Below are positions 1 through 7,677 of a DNA stretch of 64,000 bases, piece by piece (the stretch's first letter is position 1; each line of letters opens with the position of its first letter). The DNA is taken from assembly GCF_900101905.1 (NCBI RefSeq), contig NZ_FNAJ01000010.1, positions 1 to 64,000 on the forward strand, written 5' to 3'. The notes beneath the pieces are model-generated. The model saw only the letters and a program-made list of their open reading frames with translations. It searched no databases and was not told where the DNA came from. The position numbers were made by a program, and so were the translations under genes. The stretch is from Myxococcus virescens (GTDB lineage Bacteria; Myxococcota; Myxococcia; Myxococcales; Myxococcaceae).

Positions 1-222
1 CACCGAGTAGAACGCCATCAGGAGACAGGACTTCAGCAAATGCTCCGGCGGAATGCTCGGCCGCCCGGTGCCGCTGTACATCTCATCGAACGTCGGCGAG
101 AGCGCCGCCAGCGCGGCGTCCGCCATGTCCTTCACCCTGCGCAGCGGATGGCCTGCGGGCACCCGGTCTCCCGGCGTCCGCAGGCTGAACAGCGTCGTCT
201 GTTGCTTGGGCCGTCCGCGCAT
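1..222 (-). CDS. Transposase, N-terminal part (DUF772-type; IS5/IS1182-like)
   Basis: This is the first 74 codons of a transposase that runs off the left edge of the window. The translation starts MRGRPKQQTTLFSLRTPGDR and contains the segment GTGRPSIPPEHLLKSCLLMA. That segment is the usual N-terminal signature of DUF772-type transposases of the IS5/IS1182 group, which move DNA by a DDE cut-and-paste mechanism. The DDE catalytic domain would lie beyond the window, so completeness cannot be judged. The ATG at 220-222 is followed within about 60 bp by a sequence that looks like the element's terminal repeat (281-303). The family call is strong; the exact IS family is inferred. Confidence 0.85.
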   Translation of the reverse strand, partial: MRGRPKQQTTLFSLRTPGDRVPAGHPLRRVKDMADAALAALSPTFDEMYSGTGRPSIPPEHLLKSCLLMAFYSV

Positions 223-233
223 CACTGCCTCCG

Positions 234-1430
234 ATGAGCGGAGGACACCACGTCACGCGGCGGGGTGTCGATCCCTCGGAGGGGTTTCTCAACAGCCTGC
301 TAGAGGAGCGGCGCGATGAGTACGGCTCAATCATTGGGCTGTCTCGCGCGGAGAGCCCTGTTGTTTCGATGGCACTCGACCTCGGGCTCACTCAGCGGGC
401 GTCCGAGTTGAGCATCAGTCTCACTATACAGCCGCTCACGTTTTTTGCCGCGGTAGAGGCCTGTCGAGATTTTGTGGCTGTGGTTCGTGCCTGGGCCACT
501 CGGTACCCTGCTCATCATTCGGTAGCTCATGGTTTGGCAGATTTGCAGTTGGCGGACTCTCCCGCATTCGGCCGTGACGCTGCGACATGGAAACGGGATG
601 GGTTCGACAAGATCTATGAGCTGTTCTGGCTGAAGGTCTTCGGCCCTAAGCTCGTGGAGAGCGTAGGTCGCGAGCGGATGCTCTCGACGCCTGCGCACCT
701 CGTGGAGGAGCTGCCTAATGGTTCTGTCCTCCTGGTGCTGTGGCCAACTCCCTCCGAATTCGCGAGCGACGAGGCGCGTGTTGCCCAGGCCCGCGCGCAC
801 GTTCACCTGCGGCCGGATTTCGACTTCGACACGGTGCTGCGCACGCTACGGGAGCGCAGCGCAGCGCTCGTACCCGTTGAGCCGCGCTTCCACCCTGACG
901 TGGCGCCGTTCCTCTCGCGGCTGCCGGATGAGTTCGCCATCAGCGAGCGGCAGCGGAAGATTGCCGAACTCAACGCCTTCCGGCCTCCTGAGTCGGAAGA
1001 GTGGTTGCCGGTTGCCCTTCCATCGGACGTGGAGAATCCGGAGCGCGTCCTCGAGTCCTACGGAGACTTGTCCGAAGGTCTCGTGGCTGGGCTGCACACG
1101 AAGGTGCCCTCCATCATGGACGAGACGGCCGAGTCCCTCACAGCCCTCGACTTCTTCTTCTGGAAGGAAGACTTCCCTGAACGGTACGAGCGGCACCTCA
1201 TCGATGGACACACCGCACCGGCGCTCGGAGCCTACCTGGGGGACGTGCTGGTGCGGCGGTTGGGCGGGACATGGGTGCTGCGGCAGAAGATGGAAGAGTC
1301 CCAGGTGCGGGTGGGCAAGCGCGTCTGGCTGCCCTTCCTCCGCGCGCGTCGGTACATGCAGTCCCGCCAGTCGCTACTGGACTACTCGCTCACGCAGTTC
1401 TTCAAGGAAGCGGAGCGGTACCGGCCCTGA
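234..1430 (+). CDS. Hypothetical protein, 398 aa, 5' end inside IS sequence
   Basis: I do not recognise this protein family. It is a soluble, acidic protein with no signal peptide or membrane segment and many aromatic and acidic residues (for example the segment TALDFFFWKEDFPERYERHL near the C-terminus). The longest frame starts at an ATG at 234, but codons 1 to about 23 lie inside the presumed insertion-sequence end. The native protein probably began elsewhere and has lost or exchanged its N-terminus; the first internal methionine is at 369. No good Shine-Dalgarno sequence precedes 234. A strong hairpin follows the stop (1449-1478). Reading-frame quality and codon bias after residue 46 support a real gene; expression in the present form is uncertain. 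Confidence 0.6.
   Translation: MSGGHHVTRRGVDPSEGFLNSLLEERRDEYGSIIGLSRAESPVVSMALDLGLTQRASELSISLTIQPLTFFAAVEACRDFVAVVRAWATRYPAHHSVAHGLADLQLADSPAFGRDAATWKRDGFDKIYELFWLKVFGPKLVESVGRERMLSTPAHLVEELPNGSVLLVLWPTPSEFASDEARVAQARAHVHLRPDFDFDTVLRTLRERSAALVPVEPRFHPDVAPFLSRLPDEFAISERQRKIAELNAFRPPESEEWLPVALPSDVENPERVLESYGDLSEGLVAGLHTKVPSIMDETAESLTALDFFFWKEDFPERYERHLIDGHTAPALGAYLGDVLVRRLGGTWVLRQKMEESQVRVGKRVWLPFLRARRYMQSRQSLLDYSLTQFFKEAERYRP
281..303. repeat. Probable terminal inverted repeat of the insertion sequence
   Basis: The stretch GGGGTTTCTCAACAGCCTGC followed by TAG lies about 60 bp upstream of the transposase start. Ends containing 'AACAGCCTGCTAG' are common in IS5/IS1182-group elements, and CTAG at 300-303 would be a plausible target or junction. 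The other end of the element is outside the window, so this is inferred from position and resemblance only. Confidence 0.45.
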
Positions 1431-1448
1431 CTTGGCGCTGATGTTCTT

Positions 1449-1478
1449 TGCGCGCCAGGAGGTGCTGGCTGGCGCGCA
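1449..1478 (+). terminator. Hairpin after the 398-aa gene
   Basis: A perfect 10-bp inverted repeat, TGCGCGCCAG and CTGGCGCGCA, is separated by a 10-nt loop and begins 18 bp after the stop codon at 1430. There is no T-run after it, so it may act as a rho-assisted terminator or an mRNA 3' stabiliser. The 208 bp from here to the next gene show nothing else I can support. Confidence 0.5.
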
Positions 1479-1686
1479 GAGCGGCCTAATCTGAGGGCTC
1501 TAAGAAATGACGTGGACCCATTTCCAGAGCCCCTCGTCCCTACCTCGCTCTATGGCTCAGTGGGGGACTTTCCCGCTCGCTGTAGTAATGGCAGCACGTG
1601 GTGCCTTGCTCGCTAGGCATTGACGCAGCCTTGACGCGCGCAATTCGCCGCGACCGAGTTCAGGGGAGGCACTGGCGCGGTACCAG

Positions 1687-2268
1687 CTATTGGCGCGTGG
1701 CTCGGTGGCCCTCAATCATCGCAATAGCCTCGTCCTGGCTAATCTCAACCGCCGCCACCTTCCCCGGCTCATACCCGGGCATCATCCGCTCGGCTTCATC
1801 CTGCGTGACCGCCTGAACGATGATGACGTCCTTCGTGGGGGTGTCCTTCCACTTCACAGCCCAGGCCTTCTCCCCAACTCTGCGTGCCGAGTGCCTCAGT
1901 TGGTGATCGGAGTGGACGTGCAACCCGAGCGCTTCAAATAACCGGATGCACTCCGTACGGCCACCTTCGAAAATGCTGTATGCCATCTCGGGTTTGAACT
2001 CCTTGCGCATGGCGGTACACAACAACTTGGTGAGGTTGTAGATTGTCGGGTGGATGTAGCCGTTGACGACGTCGTCCGCCATCTTCGCGCCACCGAGGGA
2101 CTCATGCAGCAGCACGATATGCACCAGCGCGCCTTCTGACTTCTCCGTGCGCCAATCATCCGTGATCATCGCAGCACTGGAGAGTTCCTCGACCGTGTAC
2201 TCGTAGCGCTTGGTCGGGCTCTTCACCGCCTCGTTCGCCATTTTCGTCTTCGTCTTCGTTTTCGTCAT
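1687..2268 (-). CDS. Hypothetical protein, 193 aa, with KT-repeat N-terminus
   Basis: Unrecognised cytoplasmic protein. The start chosen is the ATG at 2268, because AAAGGAGT lies 5 bp upstream; longer frames have no ribosome binding site. The N-terminus is MTKTKTKTKMANEAVK, encoded by a short array of ACGAAR hexamers, and is followed by a mixed alpha/beta region with no motif I can name. Third-position GC is visibly lower than in the housekeeping genes to the right, as for the neighbour at 2424-4193, which suggests recent acquisition. It is transcribed in the same direction as that neighbour but is separated by 155 bp, so it may have its own promoter. Confidence 0.7.
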   Translation of the reverse strand: MTKTKTKTKMANEAVKSPTKRYEYTVEELSSAAMITDDWRTEKSEGALVHIVLLHESLGGAKMADDVVNGYIHPTIYNLTKLLCTAMRKEFKPEMAYSIFEGGRTECIRLFEALGLHVHSDHQLRHSARRVGEKAWAVKWKDTPTKDVIIVQAVTQDEAERMMPGYEPGKVAAVEISQDEAIAMIEGHRATRQ

Positions 2269-2423
2269 CACGTACTCCTTTCGTCTGTCATCAGTGACTC
2301 GATTTTGCGTATAGCTCATGCGTCTCCGGAAATTCCGCCGCCGCTGCTGTAAACGGCTCTCCCAGGTTGCCCTGCAATGCGACGGTAGGCATCTCACCCG
2401 TGCGAGTGCACTTGGCTCATCGC

Positions 2424-4193
2424 CTATGTTGGCGCCAGCATACGTTTTTCGATTGTGTCCGATATTTCCTCGAAGGCAATGGCGGCCGCCTCCATCATCT
2501 GCATAGACTGACGGATGGTGGAGGCGGAGAGGTCGATGCCTACAAGTAAGAAGGCGTTGTCCATGTTGGCAGCAGGCAAGTGCGCATCGCTCAGACGAAG
2601 CTCGTACACGCCTACGAGCGGACTCATCATGCGCCTTGCTTCCTCGGGCTGGACAATCGTGGCGAGGGCATGCTCCAGTGACTTGATGGAACCGCGCTTC
2701 TCTCCCTTTGTTAAAGGGACCAGCGTCTGCAAGGGGCCGACGTCAATGCTGTCTACCGTTAATCGTGCTATATCCTTCGCGAGGGCCAGTAATCCTTCAG
2801 GATTCAGGGCACGAAACCGATGAATTGTACGGAGGATGGTCGGCCCTTGGGGATGCTGCCGTAATAGCGGAGCCTTCCAACGAGAGTTGCAAGCCGCATC
2901 AAGCCGTGCGAGCGCTAAAGCGAAGCGTTCTTCTGGTGCGATTGTCTCTGCCGGATCCGCTCTCATCTGCGAAAGGAGCAACTCCTCACTCACTTTTCCG
3001 TCCGGAGCAGCATTGAACCCCATCCAAATAACTTTCTGCCACTCAGGGAGACGCGCAATGTCGAGGGCATAAACATTGATCAACTCCTTCTGGTTCACGC
3101 CGAAGTGAATGCCGTAACCGTAGACGGGGGCAACCTCCCCTGTATCGCGCGTGTACCAATGCAACGCCCCCCCACGGCGTTGTGCAAGTTCTCCGATGAC
3201 GCCTGGCCGAAACCATAGCCACCGGTGCACCGCTTCGTCCCGGAGGTTGTCGGCGCTCTCCCGTTTCCCAGATGGCTCCGTGATGAAGAAGCAGCTCGAT
3301 GGCGCCTTGTCCCCCCGGACGCGTGGGCTCGTTGTTGCAGGCTCGAACCATTCAGTGCGCCAGAGCTCGCCTGAGACGTCAAAGAGCATGCGCCGCTGAG
3401 ACTTCATACTCCACGAGCGCGTCTGAATGTTCGATTCTTCGGGTGCGCCAAAAACTGGCACATCCTCTTCCGCATCGACGTCCGTTCGCCCCATGTGGAA
3501 GACGGCCGTTTGGGCCCCAAAAACTGAGCCCCCTTCATGTATTGCACGAACGCGTGCCTCGAACCTGTCTCCTCCAACCAGTTCCCGCAGATCCTCTGAA
3601 CTCCACGGGATGTGGCTTGTTTCCTCCTCGACGGTGCTCCGAATGCGGTATGTCGCCACACGAAGGGCCAGATCGCGCGCGGCCAAATAGTCACCAAGGT
3701 GACTCGCGCGAATCTCAAGCCTCACCGGCGCTCCTGATGCACTCCGCTTTAGATGTGCAACCTCCTCATAGCCCTCCTGAGGACAAAGCCAGACGTCTCC
3801 CTCGCGTAGGAGACCGAGTGCGATAATGAGGTCCTGGTGGAGGTGCCATACGTGCTCCTCGGAACCATCGAACTCTTGTCCCAGGACGAGGTCAATGCCC
3901 AGGCAGGTACCATCCCGCGCCTGGAATACGTCAGCAGGCTTGTATCCTGACTCAAGCACAAGTGAGCGTTGTGCGTGGCCGATACCGATGTCTGACCACC
4001 CGAGCGCCTCGGCCCTTTGGCGATGTTTTGTGTGGAATGCTACCGAACCCAAAGCGAAGACTTCCTCTTCGAAACCGATGCTTCCTCGCTCGCCAGTGTG
4101 GCTCTCCTCGTATACGCGTAGAGGAATCCATACAGCCTTGGAGAACCAACGCTTACGAATGTCCCTCATCTCGAACCAAGTGTGGTCGCGCAT
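2424..4193 (-). CDS. Hypothetical protein, 589 aa, low-GC accessory gene
   Basis: Large unrecognised protein. The ATG at 4193 is preferred over an upstream alternative because GGAGA lies 7 bp before it. No signal peptide, transmembrane segment, P-loop or nuclease motif is evident. The sequence is a long soluble alpha/beta protein with many Trp and acidic residues and an acidic C-terminus that looks helical. Codon use is much less GC-biased than in the rest of the window, and the gene sits between transposon remnants and a gene-poor stretch. These features fit horizontal acquisition. Being a single large orphan in an island, it could be a defence or toxin-related protein, but nothing in the sequence proves this. 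Confidence 0.75.
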   Translation of the reverse strand: MRDHTWFEMRDIRKRWFSKAVWIPLRVYEESHTGERGSIGFEEEVFALGSVAFHTKHRQRAEALGWSDIGIGHAQRSLVLESGYKPADVFQARDGTCLGIDLVLGQEFDGSEEHVWHLHQDLIIALGLLREGDVWLCPQEGYEEVAHLKRSASGAPVRLEIRASHLGDYLAARDLALRVATYRIRSTVEEETSHIPWSSEDLRELVGGDRFEARVRAIHEGGSVFGAQTAVFHMGRTDVDAEEDVPVFGAPEESNIQTRSWSMKSQRRMLFDVSGELWRTEWFEPATTSPRVRGDKAPSSCFFITEPSGKRESADNLRDEAVHRWLWFRPGVIGELAQRRGGALHWYTRDTGEVAPVYGYGIHFGVNQKELINVYALDIARLPEWQKVIWMGFNAAPDGKVSEELLLSQMRADPAETIAPEERFALALARLDAACNSRWKAPLLRQHPQGPTILRTIHRFRALNPEGLLALAKDIARLTVDSIDVGPLQTLVPLTKGEKRGSIKSLEHALATIVQPEEARRMMSPLVGVYELRLSDAHLPAANMDNAFLLVGIDLSASTIRQSMQMMEAAAIAFEEISDTIEKRMLAPT

Positions 4194-5219
4194 GTCATCG
4201 TCTCCATCGCACAGCGTAACGCAGCAGTGGGGCACGAGCGAGTATAAGCACCTGGGCCTCTCTGCTTGGCCTACTCAAATGATTTAGGCAAGCGAGCCCC
4301 AATGTTGTCGGGAGCCACCGAAGCGAGGGATGCTTACGATCGGCAGGCGAGAGGAAGAGGCGGTGTCTACGGAGCCAATTTCCATGGGGCAGGGAAATAT
4401 TACCCCCAAAGTTCATTCAAGGCTTTGCGACCCAGGCCACCAGTCGGATGGATCATGTGCTTGACCTCGCAGGGCAGGTCCTCAAGCGTGACGAGTGACT
4501 GTAAGCGGCAGGCCATTGCCTTTGGCGGCTGGGTTGGAGTCTACGACGCATCGAGAGAGCGGCTGGGTTGCGTCGGGAGACAGCCAGTGGCTACTCGAAG
4601 GCCGCAGGCGTAGGCCGCCGTCCAACACGGCGCCTTGTTTGTCCACTTCTACGGCAGGCACTCCACAATGGGGGCGGAGCTCCCGAGCCGGAGCGAGCCC
4701 AACCCCGAGCGCGGAACTGCGCGTCGTCGGTCCCGTGCGCCAAGGTCTTGAATCTCTCGCGAGGCCTTCTGGAGCTGACTGGCGGGTTTGCGGCGAGTGG
4801 GGCCGCTGAAGCGAGCTGGCGTCGAGCAGATCTGTGGCCTGCCGCGATCGCCTTCACCTTGAGTAGGGGGTGGGATGGCCCACGCCAGCCTTGCGGCCCA
4901 TTCATCGGGAGCCGTGAACTAGGCAAGAGACGAAACTAGAAAGCAGAGAGAGACGCCTTTCCAGAAACCGCAGAGCGGAAAGAGCAGGTCTCCAGGGGAA
5001 TGTTGTTAACCGCCTCCCCAAAAGTTAACAGCACCTGTTAACCACTCTCGGCCTCTCTCTCCCCAAAACGGGCGAAAGAGCGCTCCAGAGAGCCCGGGAG
5101 GTGGCCGAGAAGAGGGGGTATCTCGCTCTGCGGGGCAAAGGGCCGAGAACGCCCTCTGCAGCACCGCGAGCCAGATTCCCTTGTGATTCAGCGGCTTAAG
5201 CACGAAGGCCCCGCGATAT
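4194..5219. other. About 1 kb without a convincing gene; possible gene remnants
   Basis: No ORF here has both a good start and the local codon bias. On the minus strand, about 4400-4516 reads as a plausible protein tail (MACRLQSLVTLEDLPCEVKH, then a further 18 residues and TAA). It could be the end of a degraded gene, but it has no upstream continuation. A 65-codon minus-strand frame with a GTG start (5006-5203) also exists without support. The right part carries three GTTAAC sequences, two of them forming a perfect dyad (5024-5042), and two copies of CTCCCCAAAA. I see no RNA gene. The stretch fits eroded accessory DNA. Confidence 0.4.
5024..5042. promoter_or_regulatory. Perfect dyad GTTAACAG-CAC-CTGTTAAC, operator-like
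   Basis: An 8-bp perfect inverted repeat with a 3-bp spacer. A further GTTAAC lies at 5005-5010. The shape and length are those of a binding site for a dimeric repressor, but no gene start is adjacent: the nearest gene ends at 5220 on the minus strand. It may be a relic of a lost promoter or mark an unrecognised short transcript. The dyad is directly visible; its function is inferred. Confidence 0.35.
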
Positions 5220-6356
5220 TCATCGCGAGGCCCGTGTAAAACAAAAGGGCCCTACCGGTTGGTAGGGCCCTTCGTTCAGCTCCTCAGGGTGCAGGCGGAA
5301 CCAGCGGGCGATGAGCATCACCTCCTGCGCTTCGTGTGCACGGAAGCCCAGCGTCTCAGGCTCGGGCCGCTCGAGGATTTCACGGGCCTTCGCCTCCAGC
5401 GCCTGCTGCTGCTCGTGCGTGACGGGCGCGGGCAGCTCCGCGCGCACGCTGCCCCGGCGCACCACGTAGACGCGGTCATCGCCGCCATGGCCGGGCACCG
5501 TGTAGACGAAAGAGAGGCGCTTGAGCATCCGGCTCAGCTCCACCACCCAGCCGCGCATCAGCTCCAACCGCTCCGCCCTGTCCCGCAGCTCCGCGGCGTA
5601 TTCGAACTGGAGCCTGCGGGCCGCCAGCGCCATGCGCTCACGCAGCAATGTCAGCGGTGTGTCGGACGTCCCTTCGAGGAAGGCGCGGGCCTGGGCGACG
5701 CGCGCGTCGTACTCCGCGCGAGTACAGCCGCCGGCGCAGGGCGCCAGACAGCGCGAGAGCTGCCCGCGCATGCACAACGGCTCCTGCTTCAGCGGGAAGA
5801 GCTGGCCCTGGTCCGCCAGGCGCATGGGCGTGTCCGCCGCGCAGTCGCGCAGCTCCAGCAAGTCACTCACCGCGCGCACCACGTCGGACATGGCGCTCCG
5901 TCCGTGGAAGGGCCCGTAGTAGTCGCCGCTCTCGCTGCTGGCGTGGCCCACCACGCGCAGCCGGGGGACGGGCTCGCGCGTCAGATGGATGAAGCAGTGG
6001 CCCCGGTCCCGCTTGTGCTCCACGTTGTAGAGGGGGCGCTGTGACTTGATGAGGCGGAACTCGTATAACAGCGCGGCGAACTCGCTGGGCGTGTACTCCC
6101 AGGCGATGCGGTGCGCGTGGGCGATGATTTCCGCCGCCTTCTCGTGCGCTTCCGCGCGGAAGTACGACAAGAGCCGCGTGCGCACCCGCACGGACTTGCC
6201 CACGTAGAGCACTTCGTCCGAAGGCCCCAGCATCCGGTAGATGCCTGGGCGATTCTCGGCGTGCTCGCGCACGTGGGCGAAGAGGGCGGCGACGCGGGAT
6301 TCCATGAGACGGGAGCGGAGGCCCGCACCGTAACCGGCGAGGACCGTCGCTTCCAT
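5220..6356 (-). CDS. UvrC-like GIY-YIG nuclease lacking the RNase H half
   Basis: A nuclease related to the N-terminal half of UvrC and to Cho, which make the 3' incision in nucleotide excision repair. The GIY-YIG domain is at about residues 37-110: GIY at 38-40, YVG at 51-53, and the probable metal-binding Glu99 in LLYEFRLIKSQRPLYN. A UVR (UvrB-binding) segment lies near residues 240-275. At 378 aa the protein stops before the C-terminal RNase H-like and HhH domains of full UvrC (about 600 aa), so it should be able to make only one of the two cuts. The last codons overlap an intrinsic terminator, so the natural C-terminus may have been extended. The gene stands alone, 149 bp from the next gene. 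Confidence 0.85.
   Translation of the reverse strand: MEATVLAGYGAGLRSRLMESRVAALFAHVREHAENRPGIYRMLGPSDEVLYVGKSVRVRTRLLSYFRAEAHEKAAEIIAHAHRIAWEYTPSEFAALLYEFRLIKSQRPLYNVEHKRDRGHCFIHLTREPVPRLRVVGHASSESGDYYGPFHGRSAMSDVVRAVSDLLELRDCAADTPMRLADQGQLFPLKQEPLCMRGQLSRCLAPCAGGCTRAEYDARVAQARAFLEGTSDTPLTLLRERMALAARRLQFEYAAELRDRAERLELMRGWVVELSRMLKRLSFVYTVPGHGGDDRVYVVRRGSVRAELPAPVTHEQQQALEAKAREILERPEPETLGFRAHEAQEVMLIARWFRLHPEELNEGPYQPVGPFCFTRASR
5245..5272 (-). terminator. Intrinsic terminator inside the 3' end of the UvrC-like gene
   Basis: A perfect 12-bp stem, AAGGGCCCTACC and GGTAGGGCCCTT with loop GGTT, is followed on the minus strand by TTTTGTTTTAC. It has all the marks of a rho-independent terminator for the gene read from 6356 towards 5220. 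It lies within the last codons of that ORF rather than after its stop codon. Confidence 0.75.
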
Positions 6357-6451
6357 GCCCCGGACCTGTCCGGCTCCTCTGTGAGCCGAAGCCGCTCGGG
6401 GAGGTGCCTGCCGGACGTCGCCTCTGGAGGGCAGGCGGTGGCGCGGGAACG

Positions 6452-6487
6452 CAGGGCGGCGGCCTCAAGTGAAGGCCGCGCGCCCTG
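6452..6487 (-). terminator. Hairpin after the VOC-family gene
   Basis: CAGGGCG...CGGCCT pairs with AGGCCG...CGCCCTG around the loop CAAGTGA, about 20 bp beyond the stop codon at 6506. It has no T-run, but the position fits the end of the GST-VOC operon. Confidence 0.5.
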
Positions 6488-6505
6488 GCCCGCGGTGAAG
6501 CGCGG

Positions 6506-6865
6506 CTACGCCGGCTCGATGAAGTTCAGCCGGTAGCCGTCCGGGTCGGTGACGATGAGCTCCCGGGTGTACCAGGGCTGAACCGTGGGGCCGTCCACGG
6601 CGGCGCCCAGGGCCTGGGCCCGCAGGAGCACCTCGTCCAGGCTGTGGGGCGCCTCGGCGCGGAGGCCGACGAGCACCCCCGTGCCGCGCCGGCCTTCCAA
6701 CTTCAGCTGCGGCGGCGGGGTGACCAGGTACACGTCCAGGGCCTCCGCCCACCGGAGGTGGACGAAGGGGGGCTCGGCGCTCACGCGCGTGAAGCCCAGC
6801 GCCTCATAGAAGGCCACCGAGCGCGCGCTGTCCGTGACGAGCAGCTTGACGAAGGCCGCCGTCAC
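6506..6865 (-). CDS. VOC (glyoxalase/bleomycin-resistance fold) family protein
   Basis: A 119-aa protein with the paired beta-alpha-beta-beta-beta modules of the vicinal-oxygen-chelate superfamily. It opens VKLLVTDSARSVAFYEALGF and ends ELIVTDPDGYRLNFIEPA, both typical of the family. Such proteins use a divalent metal for glyoxalase, dioxygenase or antibiotic-binding roles; the substrate cannot be read from sequence. The start codon overlaps the stop of the upstream glutathione transferase gene by 4 bp (ATGA). The two are therefore co-transcribed and probably translationally coupled, which hints at a glutathione-linked detoxification role. Confidence 0.8.
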   Translation of the reverse strand: MTAAFVKLLVTDSARSVAFYEALGFTRVSAEPPFVHLRWAEALDVYLVTPPPQLKLEGRRGTGVLVGLRAEAPHSLDEVLLRAQALGAAVDGPTVQPWYTRELIVTDPDGYRLNFIEPA

Positions 6866-7470
6866 TTCGCGAGGCCTTCCGCCTTCAGGGCCTCCTGCAC
6901 GGAGGGCCGGTCCGCCACGCGGGCGTGATAGGCGCGCAGCGCGGGGAAGGGCTCCAGGTCCACCTTGGTGTGCCCAGCCCAGTTGAGCGTCGTGAAGAGG
7001 TACGCGTCCGCCACGGTGAACTGGTCGCCCAGCAGGAACGCCTGCTTCGCCACCACCACCTCCAGCATGCCCAGGCGCTGCGCGAGCCGCTCACGCGTCA
7101 GCCGCTTGACGTCATCCGGGAACGCCGGGTTGAACAGGGGGCTGAAGCCCTTGTGAATCTCGGTGGAGATGAAGTTGAGCATCTCCTGGAGGCGGTAGCG
7201 CTCCAGCGTGCCGTTGGCCGGGGCCAGCTTCTTGTCGGGGACCTGGTCGGCGAGGAACTGGACGATGGCGGGGCCCTCGGTCAGCAGGCTGCCGTCATCC
7301 AACTGGAGCGCCGGGACATAGCCCTTGGGGTTGATGGCGTGGAAGTCCTCGCCCGCCGCCGTCTTCTTGGCGCGGATGTCCACCTTCTCGGTGGTGAAGG
7401 AGAAGCCGCCCTCACGCAGGATGATGTGGGGCGACAGCGAACAGGCGCCAGGGGAGTAGAAGAGTTTCAT
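6862..7470 (-). CDS. gst: Glutathione S-transferase
   Basis: A 202-aa cytosolic glutathione transferase of the bacterial beta-like type. The N-terminal thioredoxin-fold domain (MKLFYSPGACSLSPHIILRE) carries the SPGACS segment that provides the catalytic Ser/Cys region. NPKGYVPALQLDDGSLLTEG is the cis-Pro and gamma-glutamyl-binding part. The helical C-terminal domain contains FTVADAYLFTTLNW, the usual N-capping motif. The enzyme joins glutathione to electrophiles. The start at 7470 is chosen because family members begin exactly at MKLFYSP; a longer frame upstream has no homologous look. It overlaps the downstream VOC gene by 4 bp. Confidence 0.9.
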   Translation of the reverse strand: MKLFYSPGACSLSPHIILREGGFSFTTEKVDIRAKKTAAGEDFHAINPKGYVPALQLDDGSLLTEGPAIVQFLADQVPDKKLAPANGTLERYRLQEMLNFISTEIHKGFSPLFNPAFPDDVKRLTRERLAQRLGMLEVVVAKQAFLLGDQFTVADAYLFTTLNWAGHTKVDLEPFPALRAYHARVADRPSVQEALKAEGLAK

Positions 7471-7677
7471 GGCGCGGATTCCTGCACGACTCCAGCGCCG
7501 TTCGCCACGAATTCGGATGCAGGTCGGGCCGCCCCCTGGGTCGGCCCTGCCCAGGTGACCCGCAGGCACTGCGAGTGATAGGGATTCGTGACGGTCGGCA
7601 CCGGTCCGGGGAGCCCGCCCGACCGCATCCCCTCAGCGCATGCCCGGCCCCGCGGGCCTGTCCGGATACCTGAACCT

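Noticed and set aside
5006-5203. 65-aa minus-strand ORF with a GTG start
   Set aside because: No ribosome binding site or recognisable family. It overlaps the operator-like dyad and its composition is ambiguous.
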